Counted from the first letter of the stretch, positions 8,907 through 18,114 are shown. The stretch: 64,000 nt of DNA from an uncultured Acetatifactor sp. (GCA_910584865.1 CAJUCE010000009.1:62001-126000); one strand, 5' to 3'. Translations and numbers: made by a program. The notes: generated by a model not told the origin, from the letters alone.

Positions 8907-10065
8907 TGCAGCCCAGACAAACAGCACCCCCGAATACCCCAGGGAGATCTATGAGCCAGTGCTCGCCACATCCATGGAACTGGACGAATTCCTGCGGAAG
9001 GAATTCACAATCAACTACTTCGACCTGGACGGCGACCATGAAGTGCACACCTGCTACGGCGACATCAAGATGACCATAGACGCGCTCATGGACTACACGA
9101 ACCTGCTTGACACGATATGCGAACAGTGGAAGCTGGAGGGCTACCACCGGGCCGTGTACCAGTACCATTCAGACATGCTCCGCAAATTCTCCGGGAAGCT
9201 CCAAGCCGCCCTCGGCTACGACTATGCCGCCACCCTGGAAAAGTGCCGGAAGAAACAGAACCGGAAACGGAAAGACAAAGACGAGGACATCGGCGCAGAC
9301 GGGATCACACTGGCTGCCCGGCGCGGCAGGCATTCCGATAAAAAAGATGCTGAAAACGAAGAGGCCACAGATAAAGAGGATGCCGATAACGAAGAGGCCG
9401 CAAACAAAGAGGATGCCGATAACGAAGAGGCCGCAGACAAAAAGAATGCCTATAACGAAGAATCCTCTGATAGCGGCATCGAAGGACCCAGCTACCAGAT
9501 AACCTTACAAATCTTAGAAGGAGGAACCCCTATGGATAAGAACGAACTCCGCACTGCGCTGGAAGGGCACCTCGACACCCTGAAGCGCAACCTTGCTGCA
9601 GTGTCCCTGGAAGTGCTTAAGACGAAATACAAAAAGCCCTTTGACGAGCTGCGGCACAATATCCGCACCACCGCCACTGCCTATGTCAAGCAGGTCACCC
9701 TGGAGGGTGTGCGCATCCACCAGGACTTCCAGGAAGAAGCACGGGCCATCATCCAGGATACCATAGACCAGTCCGGCCTGCTGCGCCAGATCACCGAGGC
9801 CGCTTTCCAGAGGCAGGACATGGACGAGATTGACAGGCTGGTCCTTGACCTGAAATTACGCATCAATCTGGCCCTTGACCCTTTTTATGAAAGACATCTG
9901 CGCCTGTACATGAAAAAGACCCCGCCCGGCATACAGCCCCCGCCTGCCGAATTCTACAATGAGGCGACCGGCTGCATCTGGCGGAACGGGGCATGGGTGC
10001 CCATGGAGGTCGGCAGGGATGCAGTCCTGCTTCCTGTACTAAACATCCCGAAAGCAGCGGCATAA
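8896..10065 (+). CDS. Hypothetical protein with acidic repeats and an internal start
   Basis: A 389-residue protein. ATG at 8896 sits eight bases after AGGAGG; a GTG at 8887 overlaps that site and is unlikely. Residues 1-140 are an acidic helical domain. A linker (nucleotides 9340-9471) holds four 11-residue repeats of the type KEDADNEEAAN. The C-terminal 177 residues (from MDKNELRTALEGHLDTLKRN) are helical, with coiled-coil character, and end with a FYNEATGCIWRNGAWVPMEV segment. A strong ribosome site and ATG occur in frame at the domain border, so the C-terminal domain may also be made alone. No family recognised. Confidence 0.7.
   Translation: MENNAAQTNSTPEYPREIYEPVLATSMELDEFLRKEFTINYFDLDGDHEVHTCYGDIKMTIDALMDYTNLLDTICEQWKLEGYHRAVYQYHSDMLRKFSGKLQAALGYDYAATLEKCRKKQNRKRKDKDEDIGADGITLAARRGRHSDKKDAENEEATDKEDADNEEAANKEDADNEEAADKKNAYNEESSDSGIEGPSYQITLQILEGGTPMDKNELRTALEGHLDTLKRNLAAVSLEVLKTKYKKPFDELRHNIRTTATAYVKQVTLEGVRIHQDFQEEARAIIQDTIDQSGLLRQITEAAFQRQDMDEIDRLVLDLKLRINLALDPFYERHLRLYMKKTPPGIQPPPAEFYNEATGCIWRNGAWVPMEVGRDAVLLPVLNIPKAAA
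9340..9471 (+). repeat. Four 33-bp in-frame repeats encoding an acidic linker
   Basis: Four units of 33 bp, each encoding an 11-residue Lys-Glu-Asp-Ala-Asp-Asn-Glu-Glu-Ala type sequence. They join the two domains of the surrounding protein and probably form a charged flexible tether. Confidence 0.75.
9516..9534 (+). promoter_or_regulatory. Internal ribosome binding site and in-frame ATG
   Basis: AGAAGGAGG at 9516-9524 stands seven bases before an in-frame ATG at 9532-9534. The bases are also translated as LEGG within the longer protein. The spacing is ideal, so a separate 177-residue product ending at 10065 is likely. It may mark two once-separate genes that became fused. Confidence 0.65.
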
Positions 10066-10086
10066 GTATGGCATATAGCAATGATA

Positions 10087-10110
10087 TTCCCCGCATCAGG
10101 CTGCGGGGAA
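10087..10110 (+). terminator. Stem-loop ending the plus-strand cluster
   Basis: TTCCCCGCA (10087-10095) pairs with TGCGGGGAA (10102-10110) around a six-base loop; AT-rich TTAAAT follows. It lies 21 bases after the previous stop codon and fits a short intrinsic terminator, though the T-run is poor. Confidence 0.6.
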
Positions 10111-10142
10111 TTAAATAGAGGGCGGAAAGGACGGCTTAACCT

Positions 10143-10871
10143 ATGACTATTAAATATCATCAAAACGGAACCGGAAATGAATATGGGGCGGATCATCAAC
10201 TCACAAATAATTGGAATCCTGATGCAGACTATGGAAATGAATATACAAATGTGTATTTTCGGATTTCAACAAAAGGGTATGATTATCCTTCCTATTGCTT
10301 CACAGAAGAAGACAGAAAGAATTTTGATTCAGACCTTGTGGAAGTATTTACATCTTTAGGATGGAGCTGTGAAGAAAAGGCGTGTGGCGGAAGCTGTGCC
10401 ATATGGCATAAAGGGAAGCAGCATTTATACTTACATCCACAGAATTTCAGCGGGGAAGTATTGAAAAACGATATTAAGGAAATTGCGGAGGCGCTTGAAA
10501 AGAGAGAATCTTTCTATCTTAGATATGTAGACCTGTACGAAACAGTCTATGATATAACGGATCAGGAGTATGAGGAAATCTTAACACGAAAGGATGAAGA
10601 GATTAAGACGGCAATTTTAAAAAACTGCAGGACCGCCAGGACAAATAAATTCTATTATACTTCTGATGTCGTAAGAGGATTGTCTAACCGGTTTGGATTG
10701 AAGCGGCCAGGAAAAGAAAAATGGTCGGGCGTTGCAATGAAGCATATCCTGGACCTGATTAAATCTCTGGTTGAAAAGGGATATCTTGTATCTGCCAGTG
10801 ACGGCAATATGGTCAGGACTATCAACAAAACAGAACAGAGACAGCGTAAATTATTTGTAGGGCAACAATAA
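10143..10871 (+). CDS. Hypothetical protein, AT-rich gene
   Basis: A 242-residue protein with GGAAAGGA before its ATG. Residues 1-100 hold a Tyr-rich region and CGGSCAIWHKGKQHLYLHPQ, a possible small beta domain. Residues 110-170 are helical and charged (ALEKRESFYLRYVDLYETVYDI). Residues 170-235 resemble a winged helix (TSDVVRGLSNRFGL then LIKSLVEKGYLVSASDGNMV). It is clearly AT-richer than the preceding genes, pointing to separate acquisition. A DNA-binding role is possible but only from secondary-structure pattern; I do not recognise the family. Confidence 0.65.
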   Translation: MTIKYHQNGTGNEYGADHQLTNNWNPDADYGNEYTNVYFRISTKGYDYPSYCFTEEDRKNFDSDLVEVFTSLGWSCEEKACGGSCAIWHKGKQHLYLHPQNFSGEVLKNDIKEIAEALEKRESFYLRYVDLYETVYDITDQEYEEILTRKDEEIKTAILKNCRTARTNKFYYTSDVVRGLSNRFGLKRPGKEKWSGVAMKHILDLIKSLVEKGYLVSASDGNMVRTINKTEQRQRKLFVGQQ

Positions 10872-11264
10872 GATAATGGTTTTAAGAGTGTAGGGTGGAT
10901 GAGTTCATCAGAGCCATTACCGAAATTATCAATCGACATGGAGGAGGAGATTTGGAAGTCTCCTCCCTCCAGTGTCTTCTGTAGATTACCTGTTGCAAAT
11001 ATCAATCCATCCTTTTTCATAAGTCTCCATGCTTTTATTTCTATCTCTACATCCGGAACCTCCGTAATCTTCCATTTTCTTCCCATTTCACCGGGGCTGG
11101 CGCTGCCTGGCCTGCGGTTCATACAGCACATTTCCATCGGTTTCTATCGCCATGAATCATGTCCGGGAAGAGGGGCTGCCCGAAAGGGAAGAACAGGCTG
11201 CACATTCCCGGAATGACCGCCGGCATCCTTTCTTTCCCGGAAACCGGCTGAATTCAGTATATCA
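10872..11264. other. Gap with a possible minus-strand gene remnant
   Basis: No confident gene. On the minus strand, a stretch from ATG at 11086 reads as plausible protein (MGRKWKITEVPDVEIEIKAW, then a segment with GNLQKTLEGGDFQISSSM) for about 70 codons. It then runs antisense into the 10143-10871 gene until 10655. A short frame just upstream (from about 11152) also reads well before a stop. These could be the damaged end of a lost gene. Nothing else is seen. Confidence 0.3.
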
Positions 11265-11265
11265 T

Positions 11266-11282
11266 GCTTTATAACATAAAGC
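11266..11282 (+). promoter_or_regulatory. Inverted repeat, likely operator of the XRE gene
   Basis: GCTTTAT (11266-11272) and ATAAAGC (11276-11282) form a perfect 7-bp inverted repeat with a three-base centre, about 85 bases before the XRE regulator. The region between is AT-rich (a TATACT hexamer occurs in it), as expected for a promoter. Autoregulation by the XRE protein is inferred from position. Confidence 0.45.
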
Positions 11283-11364
11283 AATCGCACTGCAACAAAT
11301 AATTTATGCTTTTTATACTTCGGGATAAAATAAGAAAAACAGGAAATCAGGAGGGTGCTGTGCC

Positions 11365-11613
11365 ATGTCGGATAGCAATATCAGCTTTGAGAATAAAGAC
11401 TACTATATCGAACTGGGACTGAACATTGCTTTTTACCGGAAACGGGCCGGCATGACACAGGACATGCTTGCGGAGAAAGCAGACCTGAGCCGCTCCCATC
11501 TCAGCGCCATCGAAGCCCCGAACATCATCCGCCCCTTTTCCCTGGAGATACTCTTCAATATCGCCCGGGTGTTGGGCGTGGAACCATATAAGCTGCTGCA
11601 GTTCAGGGACTAA
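11365..11613 (+). CDS. XRE-family transcriptional regulator
   Basis: An 82-residue protein with AGGAGGG before its ATG. A single Cro/cI helix-turn-helix domain covers residues 15-78: LGLNIAFYRKRAGMTQDMLA, then SRSHLSAIEAPN (recognition helix) and LEILFNIARVLGVEPYKLL. No second domain, as in small phage- and plasmid-type repressors. It stands 55 bases before the EFR1-type gene in the same direction. An inverted repeat lies upstream (11266-11282). Likely a DNA-binding repressor of itself and perhaps of the following gene. Confidence 0.85.
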   Translation: MSDSNISFENKDYYIELGLNIAFYRKRAGMTQDMLAEKADLSRSHLSAIEAPNIIRPFSLEILFNIARVLGVEPYKLLQFRD

Positions 11614-11668
11614 AAGAGTATAGATACTCACGGAATATATTTCTGGCGAAAAGAAAGGAGACCGAAAA

Positions 11669-12433
11669 ATGTCCGTCTATGATATCGTATTCAGCCCCAC
11701 CGGGGGAACCAAAAAGGTTACCGATCTGTTCACAGAAGCTTTCTGCGGGCAGAGCACCCATATCGACCTAAGCGACCACAGCATGGATTTCTCCGCCTTT
11801 TCTTTCAATAAGGAAGATATCTACATCGTGTCCGTCCCCTCCTATGGCGGACGGGTTCCGGCCACAGCGGTTTCAAGGCTGGCCCAGCTGAAAGGCAACG
11901 GAGCAAGGGCAGTCCTGATTGTCGTCTACGGAAACCGGGCCTATGACGACACATTTGCGGAACTTCAGGATACCCTGAAAGCCGCCGGGTTTTCCTGCAT
12001 GGCGGCGGTGGCTGCCGTGGCCGAACACTCCATCCTGCGCCAGTATGCCGCCGGACGCCCGGATGCGGAGGACGGGAAAGAGCTTGCCGCCTTTGCCGCC
12101 GCCATCCGTTCAAAATTAGATTCCCCGTCAGGCCGGAACCCCCTCACCCTTCCCGGAAACCGCCCCTACCGGGAATACGGCGGCGTCCCCATGAAGCCCC
12201 ATGCGGGCAAAGCCTGCGTCCATTGCGGCCTTTGTGCGTCAAAATGTCCCGCAAGCGCCATCCCTGCCCAGGAACCTTCGGAAACAGATACCGCAAAGTG
12301 CATCTCCTGCATGCGCTGCATCGCTGTGTGCCCCAGGAAGGCCCGCAGTGTCAACTCTGCCCTCCTTGCCGCCGCTGGCATAAAGCTGAAAAAAGTCTGC
12401 AGCGGCCGAAAAGGGAACGAGCTCTTCCTATAA
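11669..12433 (+). CDS. EFR1-type flavodoxin-ferredoxin protein
   Basis: A 254-residue cytoplasmic protein with AAAGGAGACCG before ATG. Residues 1-150 are flavodoxin-like, beginning YDIVFSPTGGTKK (phosphate-binding FSPTGGT loop) with VPSYGGRVPATAVSRL near residue 60. The C-terminal part carries two 4Fe-4S clusters: CVHCGLCASKCP (about 183-194) and CISCMRCIAVCP (about 211-222). EFR1 proteins are small electron carriers of anaerobes; the partner is unknown. It has no link to conjugation and is probably cargo. It converges on the DUF308 gene with a shared terminator. Confidence 0.85.
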   Translation: MSVYDIVFSPTGGTKKVTDLFTEAFCGQSTHIDLSDHSMDFSAFSFNKEDIYIVSVPSYGGRVPATAVSRLAQLKGNGARAVLIVVYGNRAYDDTFAELQDTLKAAGFSCMAAVAAVAEHSILRQYAAGRPDAEDGKELAAFAAAIRSKLDSPSGRNPLTLPGNRPYREYGGVPMKPHAGKACVHCGLCASKCPASAIPAQEPSETDTAKCISCMRCIAVCPRKARSVNSALLAAAGIKLKKVCSGRKGNELFL

Positions 12434-12503
12434 GCCTATAAGCCTATAAATCATATAAGCCAACTGCGGAAGAGCATCCTCCTATAAAGCCTCTCCCCAG
12501 ACA

Positions 12504-12541
12504 GACGGCAGCCTGCAACGAGGTACGCCAGGCTGTCCGTC
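12504..12541. terminator. Bidirectional stem-loop between convergent genes
   Basis: GACGGCAGCCTG (12504-12515) pairs with CAGGCTGTCCGTC (12529-12541), allowing one mismatch/bulge. It lies between the EFR1-type gene on plus and the DUF308 gene on minus and can serve both. U-tracts are weak on either side. Confidence 0.55.
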
Positions 12542-12547
12542 CTCCTG

Positions 12548-13138
12548 TCAGGATGCCGCCCTGATCTCCCGGAAGATATGGAATCCCATGGCAAGCAGCT
12601 CCAGCCCCAGAATCCGCATATGCGGGTACAGCTTCGTCACCGGGTCAACCAGGAGCAGAAGCGCAAGCCCAATCTGCACAGCTGCCTGAAGCATATCCAT
12701 CCCCCATTTCTTTCTGCCGGCCAGATTGTAGATAGCCACATTCAGGCTCTCGGAACCCTGGATCAGGCCAAATATCCCCCATGCCACCCCGATCAGGCCG
12801 TCCGCCCCGCTGCCGCGCACAATGATGGCCAGCCCCACCACCAGCATAAGGACACCGCTGGACGAAAGTTTTGTGTCAAGCCTCCGGTACTCCCCGGCCA
12901 GAACCGAGTCTATCACAGCCAGCACCCCTGTCCCTGCCAGGAAGCCTCCCATCAGCCAGGGAAGCAGGCCATATATGAAGTCCACAAAAAACAGACACTG
13001 AATCCCCAGCAGACACATGATGTCGGTCAGCCCGTACCCTATCCTCCTGCTGGCAGGCGTTGTAAATATCTTCTGCCCATATGCCCTCCATGCCGTAATA
13101 TGCGGCGCCTTCTCCTGCTTTTCCTGATACATCTGCAT
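12548..13138 (-). CDS. DUF308 (HdeD-like) membrane protein
   Basis: About 196 residues. I chose ATG 13138, preceded by GGATAAGGAAAAGGAA; an upstream TTG at 13177 is possible but its SD would be too close. Short cytoplasmic N-terminus, then five to six hydrophobic helices: YGLTDIMCLLGIQCLFFVDF, LLPWLMGGFLAGTGVLAVI, GVLMLVVGLAIIV, LIGVAWGIFGLIQG, LQAAVQIGLALLLL. This matches the DUF308 repeat pattern. Inner-membrane protein of unknown function, sometimes stress-related. Probably cargo. Confidence 0.75.
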   Translation of the reverse strand: MQMYQEKQEKAPHITAWRAYGQKIFTTPASRRIGYGLTDIMCLLGIQCLFFVDFIYGLLPWLMGGFLAGTGVLAVIDSVLAGEYRRLDTKLSSSGVLMLVVGLAIIVRGSGADGLIGVAWGIFGLIQGSESLNVAIYNLAGRKKWGMDMLQAAVQIGLALLLLVDPVTKLYPHMRILGLELLAMGFHIFREIRAAS

Positions 13139-13370
13139 TTCCTTTTCCTTATCCTTTCCTGCCGACACAGCCTGCAAACTCCAGAATCCATTTCTTTAGA
13201 CTTTACCATAATTGCCAGGGCATTGCAATCCCGCCGGATTTTATCCATCTTCTTATGCAATGTCCCCTTTATAAGGATGTACTGCACGTTTTCTTAAATA
13301 TCAGAGTCTTCACCTCCCTTATGGCTACAGACTTTAAAAAAACAAACAAATTTTCTTGAAGTGATTTTTT

Positions 13371-13541
13371 ATGGAATATTCTATCGGAGAATTTTTAAAA
13401 CTGATGGGGCTTAGCATCCATACCCTGCACTATTATGAACAGGAAAGGTTGATTGTCCCGGTGCGCAAGTCCGATAACCGCCGCTGTTATTCCAATAAAG
13501 ACCTCACATGGATTGAATTCATCAAACGCCTGAAAATGTGA
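13371..13541 (+). pseudogene. MerR-family regulator, truncated N-terminal fragment
   Basis: Fifty-six residues of a MerR helix-turn-helix: MEYSIGEFLKLMGLSIHTLH, then YYEQERLIVPVRKSDNRRCY and FIKRLKM, ending at TGA 13539-13541. In the +1 frame the expected continuation (MPIRKL) follows, so a frameshift caused the stop, and the effector-binding half is gone. A regulator without its dimer helix is unlikely to function. An old coding remnant next to the IS pair. The 13139-13370 stretch upstream has no gene. Confidence 0.65.
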
Positions 13542-13992
13542 GAATGCCTATCAGGAAATTAAATAAATCCTCTGCACAAGCAACTGCTTTTATGGTACAA
13601 TACAAATATGTTTTTTTCAATCAGATAATTAAGCAAGTTCCTATAAACACATTATATAAACTATAAATGAGCAAATTTGAATTTTTACCAAAATTTGCCT
13701 TAAATGCTTTAAAACTAAAGACACCATACCTTTTTTGGTGTATACTGTTTTTGCCTAGAAAACAATAACCTGCAAAGGATGATGTCTTATAGAAAACAGT
13801 ATATACCATTCAACGCTACTTTACAACTGCTTTAAGAACTTAAATTTATGCCGTGTCTTTCCCCAGACCGTCATGAAACATATCATGGCCATACTGATAT
13901 CCGTCTTTTCCCTTGGATATCATGGGAAGACTATCGATTTTGAAAAGTACAGCCCCTGCCACCGTACTACGGTCGCGCATTTCCTTAATAAA

Positions 13993-15709
13993 CTATAGTT
14001 CCGCAAATATTTTAGACTTACATTTTGATATAAACACCTTGAAAACCGCATAGTTATCACAAATAGTGAGATTTTTGCCCTTGCTTTCGTAGGTAGACTG
14101 CAATATAATGTAAGTAGAATACATTAGACTTACATATGGAGGTATCCTGATATGGCCTACATTCATTATGACCAGAAATCCAATGGCGTGATTTACGCAT
14201 CCCTGTACGAGTCGTTTCGCGACAAAGGCAAGGTGAGGACCAGACGCATGGAAAACCTGGGCAGAGTCATTGATAAGGAGAACAGCATCTTCTGCCAAAA
14301 GGGCATCACCTATCAATACGTTCTGGGCGAGGGACGCAGGGAAGCGCCGCTTCCTGCCCTTCCATCAGAATCGGTTGTCCCTGAAACCGAGAGACTGATA
14401 CTGGACTTTGGGGATGCATGGTTCCTGCAGGAATACCTCTCCAGGCAGCCGTTCTACAACAGCATGCTGAACGCACTGCCTGATGAAAGCGACACGCTCC
14501 TTGCCCTGGTCTTCTACCGGCTGTTGACAAGCAAAGGAGCAAGCTGCCATGCCAAGATATGGTACGAAGGGAGCTATTCGTACCTTGCATTCCCGTATGC
14601 GAACCTTACAGGCCAGAACATCAGCAGGATCCTGAAAGAACTTGGCAGGGAGGAGGTACAGCGCCATTTCTTTGAGGAATACATGCATTCCATTTATGGA
14701 GATGAAGGGGCCGCCGGAATCCTCGTTGACAGCACCGGGGTGCCCAATGCAACCAGGATGGACATCACGCAGGTCAGCAACCATAACGGCGACATAAACC
14801 GTGAGGCCAGGCTCATCTATGTCATAGACCGTGATAACGGGATGCCCATATATTTCAGGTATGTTGCCGGGAACATCATAGATGTCTCCACCCTGGTCAC
14901 TACCGTAAGCGAACTTGGGCAGTATGGGGTGTCTGTCAGCCATGCGATCCTTGATGCAGGATATTTTTCGGAACGGAATGCCGCTAAGCTGTTTGAAAGC
15001 GGCATTCCGTTCATGACAAGGCTGGCTCCAAATAAGACGGTGTTCAAAGATGCAGCCATCGGAAACCTGGACGGCCTCATGTCACAGAAATACGCCCATC
15101 GCTACGGGGAGAGGCTTGTATTTATCAAGAAAGTCCCGGTCAATGTATGTGATCATGGGGCATATGTCTATCTCTGCATTGATGAGGATATGTATCTTAT
15201 GCAGCATAAGAAGGCAATCCTGAACGCATTGGACGGCAAAAAGGACTCCGATGAAACAGACGCTGCCATCAAAAGGCTTGGGGCCTTTGCCATCCTGACA
15301 TCTGAAGAAATATCAGAAGACAAGCTCCTGCCAATGTATTACACAAGGCAACAGGTAGAGCAGGTCTTTGACATAAGCAAGAACTACGCTGACCTGCTGC
15401 CTATCAGGGTGCAGAGCGAGCAGGCATTCGCTGGCCATCTGCTCGTATGTTTTATGGCGACAGCCATTATGCAGCAGCTCCAGCAGGAGCTGCTAAAACG
15501 CCGCTCCAAGAAAGCGAAGTCGCTAAACGCCGAAAGCATCCTCTTTTATCTGCGCAATCAAAAGTGCAAGGTATATAAAGACTATGCCATACCACAGGAG
15601 CCGCGCAAGGAAGTCAATGCCATATATGATATTTTCAAGATACAGGTGCCTTATAAAATCCCTCTTACTACCGTTGAGGTGTAAGTAGAAAATTTATGCG
15701 GAACTATAG
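13993..15709 (+). mobile_element. IS1634-type insertion sequence, complete
   Basis: A 1717-bp element with imperfect terminal inverted repeats beginning CTATAGTTCCGCA (13993-14005) and ending TGCGGAACTATAG (15697-15709), with further matching bases inward. It is flanked by 5-bp direct repeats ATAAA (13988-13992 and 15710-15714). It contains one full transposase gene in plus orientation. The element lies inside the transposase gene of another IS and is therefore the younger insertion. Confidence 0.9.
14152..15684 (+). CDS. IS1634-family transposase
   Basis: A 510-residue DDE transposase, full length for the family, with TGGAGGTATCC before ATG. It shows the N-terminal MAYIHYDQKSNGVIYASLYE segment, the first catalytic Asp in GILVDSTGVPN (about residue 190), AILDAGYFSERNAAKLFE (second Asp, about 265), and YYTRQQVEQVFDISKNYADL near residue 400 with the Y-2-R-3-E-6-K signature. 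No stops or frameshifts, so it may be active. It cuts and moves its own element by recognising the terminal repeats. Confidence 0.9.
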   Translation: MAYIHYDQKSNGVIYASLYESFRDKGKVRTRRMENLGRVIDKENSIFCQKGITYQYVLGEGRREAPLPALPSESVVPETERLILDFGDAWFLQEYLSRQPFYNSMLNALPDESDTLLALVFYRLLTSKGASCHAKIWYEGSYSYLAFPYANLTGQNISRILKELGREEVQRHFFEEYMHSIYGDEGAAGILVDSTGVPNATRMDITQVSNHNGDINREARLIYVIDRDNGMPIYFRYVAGNIIDVSTLVTTVSELGQYGVSVSHAILDAGYFSERNAAKLFESGIPFMTRLAPNKTVFKDAAIGNLDGLMSQKYAHRYGERLVFIKKVPVNVCDHGAYVYLCIDEDMYLMQHKKAILNALDGKKDSDETDAAIKRLGAFAILTSEEISEDKLLPMYYTRQQVEQVFDISKNYADLLPIRVQSEQAFAGHLLVCFMATAIMQQLQQELLKRRSKKAKSLNAESILFYLRNQKCKVYKDYAIPQEPRKEVNAIYDIFKIQVPYKIPLTTVEV

Positions 15710-16758
15710 ATAAAGGGAAGTGGGATGACGCCAAACTGGAAAATATACTAAAAAGCAGCGTCGTCCAGTTCATCTATGAGGAAGCCCGGCAGTCCGGAAA
15801 GCCTGTGTTCTGCATTGTGGACGACACCATCTCATCCAAGACAAAGCCTTCGTCACGGGCTCTGCACCCGATTGAAGATGCGTATTTCCACCAGTCCCAC
15901 CTCAAGGGGAAGCAGGACTATGGGCACCAGGCCGTAGCCGTCATGCTCTCCTGCAACGGCATCGTCCTCAATTATGCCATCGTCATGTACGACAAGTCCA
16001 AATCAAAGGTGAAGATTGTACAGGACATTGCGGACGAATTGCCCGTACCACCGGTTGTTTCCTATTTCCTCTGCGACAGCTGGTATACATGCGGCGACAT
16101 CATGGATGCCTTTGTCAAAAAGGGCTTCTATACCATTGGCGCGCTGAAGACGAACCGGGTGCTGTACCCCTGCGGTATAAAGCAGAAGGTAGGCGAGTTC
16201 GCCCTTCATTTACGGAAGACAGATGCTGCTGTCAGCCTCGTGACCGTTGGCAGCCGGAGCTATTATGTCTACCGGTATGAAGGAAGCCTCAACGGCATTG
16301 AAGATGCCGTGGTACTGATCAGCTATCCGAAGGACGCGTTCCATGTCCCCAAGGCCTTGCGGGCCTTCATCAGCACGGATGTCTCTTTAAGCATCCGGGA
16401 GATTCTGGACATATATGTGGAACGGTGGCCGGTGGAAGTGTTCTTCCGCCAATCAAAGGACAAACTGGCGTTTGACAGATACCAGGTCCGCTCATCGCAG
16501 GGGATCAGGAGGTACTGGCTGCTGATGTCGCTGGCCCATCTGCTTGCATGTACTGGCGGCGAGGAAACCATGTCCTTCAAAGACGGCTATGCTTATATTT
16601 ACAGCCATATCCAGGAAGAGCGAATCCATTTTGTCTACCAGTGTGGTGCAAGGCGCATTGGCTTTGAGCGGGTTAAAGCTTTAGTGGCATAGGCTTATTG
16701 TGCAATTTTTTAAATTTGCTCATTTATAGATATAAAGAAAGGATACCTACTACTAACT

Positions 16759-18021
16759 ATGAATCTGAGTGAATTGAAAAGAATAGAAAAACTGCCACAC
16801 CTTTCTAATTTTTCCGCAGAACAATTAATTACAGAACTAAGCCTTTATGAACGTGTTTTAATTACTACTGATGATGTGAAGATTGTAGACGCTACATATG
16901 ACAACGAAATACCATACGTTTCCGTGAGCAAAGATGTAAAAGCTCTTCATGAATTTTGTCTATCAGAAAAGCGCATAGTGCTTCCATGTTCACATTGTCA
17001 TAGTGACCGCCCCTTTGAACAATCTAAAGGTTGGAATCCCAGAAAGGTCAATATTTCCAAAAATGCTGACCACAAATACACTCCTTCTGAGGCCTCAGTT
17101 ATTTCTGCATCGTCAACGGATGAAAAAACGGAAAGATATAACATATTTGATCCACATTATAGCTTTGGCACAGAACGTCTTGCTAATGCTGACCAGTCCA
17201 ATTTCCAGGATTCCTCTTGGGATATATACACTTCTGTGTGTGGTCATAAATGTAAAATGGGAATTTTAGGCAATATATCAGAACTTCGAAAAGATTTTAT
17301 TTGTACTCTGGACAGAGGACACAAAAATTTTGTGGATTTTATTATAGTTGCTGCTGTAACAGATGAACCAGACGAAATGAAATCATACTCAGAAAAGCAG
17401 ACCGCCGCTAAAACCAAAGATTCAGAAGCAACTATAGAAAAAACCGATAGCGAACAACTAGCTGAGGATTTATATTATAAACATTTTAACTCTCTTTTCT
17501 TGATTAAAGTAGGACAATATCCATCATTAAAGGATTTACAACTATTCGATACAAAAAAATATAGAAATATTTTAGGAAAGAATTATACTGATTATACTTT
17601 GGCATTAGCTTTATATTCCGATGGAGTTGGGGCTGGTTCTTTTGTATATCTTCGTCGTATATTAGAACATTTTGTTGAAGAAGTCCACACAAACTGCGTC
17701 AACCAGTGTATCGATGCTGTTACAAACGGCTCTGGAAGTACATTTAATGAGGAAGAATATAACGCCTTACGTTTCAACGAAAAAATTAACTACCTAGAAC
17801 AAAATTTTCACAAAACAATAATTCCGGCTGAATTGAACGATATCCGTAGAAATATTTATGGCGTAATCAGCAAAGGTGTACATGAATCTACAGAGGAAGA
17901 ATGCTTACAACTATTCCCGTCTGCAAAGTATATCATTGATACTTTTATAGAGGAAAAGATTCAACAAAAGGAAAAACAGGATCGGCTATTACAAGTAAAA
18001 AAAGCATTCCAAGGACAATAG
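16759..18021 (+). CDS. Cys-motif protein with C-terminal HEPN-like helical domain
   Basis: A 420-residue AT-rich gene starting 29 bases after the outer IS. AAAGAAAGG lies before ATG with somewhat long spacing. Residues 60-180 contain zinc-like pairs LPCSHCHSDRPFE and SVCGHKCKMGI. A charged linker (about 210-240) follows. Residues 245-400 are helical with YKHFNSLFLIKVGQYPSLKD, YSDGVGAGSFVYLRRILEHF and RRNIYGVISKGVHESTEEEC. An R-x4-H type HEPN reading is not certain. Such helical ends occur in toxin and abortive-infection proteins. Its partner is likely the HNH-like gene 93 bases downstream in the same direction. A defence or toxin role is inference from context and base composition. Confidence 0.65.
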   Translation: MNLSELKRIEKLPHLSNFSAEQLITELSLYERVLITTDDVKIVDATYDNEIPYVSVSKDVKALHEFCLSEKRIVLPCSHCHSDRPFEQSKGWNPRKVNISKNADHKYTPSEASVISASSTDEKTERYNIFDPHYSFGTERLANADQSNFQDSSWDIYTSVCGHKCKMGILGNISELRKDFICTLDRGHKNFVDFIIVAAVTDEPDEMKSYSEKQTAAKTKDSEATIEKTDSEQLAEDLYYKHFNSLFLIKVGQYPSLKDLQLFDTKKYRNILGKNYTDYTLALALYSDGVGAGSFVYLRRILEHFVEEVHTNCVNQCIDAVTNGSGSTFNEEEYNALRFNEKINYLEQNFHKTIIPAELNDIRRNIYGVISKGVHESTEEECLQLFPSAKYIIDTFIEEKIQQKEKQDRLLQVKKAFQGQ

Positions 18022-18114
18022 TATTCTCATAATTCATCAAAACAATCTCAAGCGTCCTGTTTCGGCAGGGCGCAGAGTGTTCATTCTTTACAAAATAAAC
18101 GAGAGGAAATTACC

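Larger units (their letters stand above)
13782..16692 (+). pseudogene. Transposase of the outer IS, split by insertion and frameshift
   Basis: The 3' fragment (15710-16692) reads from NKGKWDDAKLENILKSSVVQ through FCIVDDTISSKTKPSS (first Asp of the DDE triad) and FLCDSWYTCGDI (second Asp) to YVERWPVEVFFRQSKDK (YREK signature with the Glu). The 5' fragment ends ...TVAHFLNK at 13992. The two join perfectly in frame when the inner element plus one ATAAA copy is removed. The very N-terminus (ATG 13782, MSYRKQYIPFNATLQLL) stops at a TAA and would need a frame change near 13830. So the transposase is inactive twice over. Confidence 0.8.
13661..16729 (+). mobile_element. IS701/IS4-like insertion sequence interrupted by IS1634-type element
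   Basis: The ends are 18-bp perfect inverted repeats: CTATAAATGAGCAAATTT at 13661-13678 and its complement at 16712-16729. Both sides are flanked by ATATAAA (13654-13660 and 16730-16736), a likely 7-bp target duplication. Removing the inner element and one copy of its duplication gives about 1347 bp, normal for this group. The transposase has the Y-2-R-3-E-6-K signature of the IS4 superfamily. The right end lies 29 bases before the next gene, so the insertion sits in that gene's promoter/leader zone. Family within the superfamily (IS701-like) is my best reading. Confidence 0.85.
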
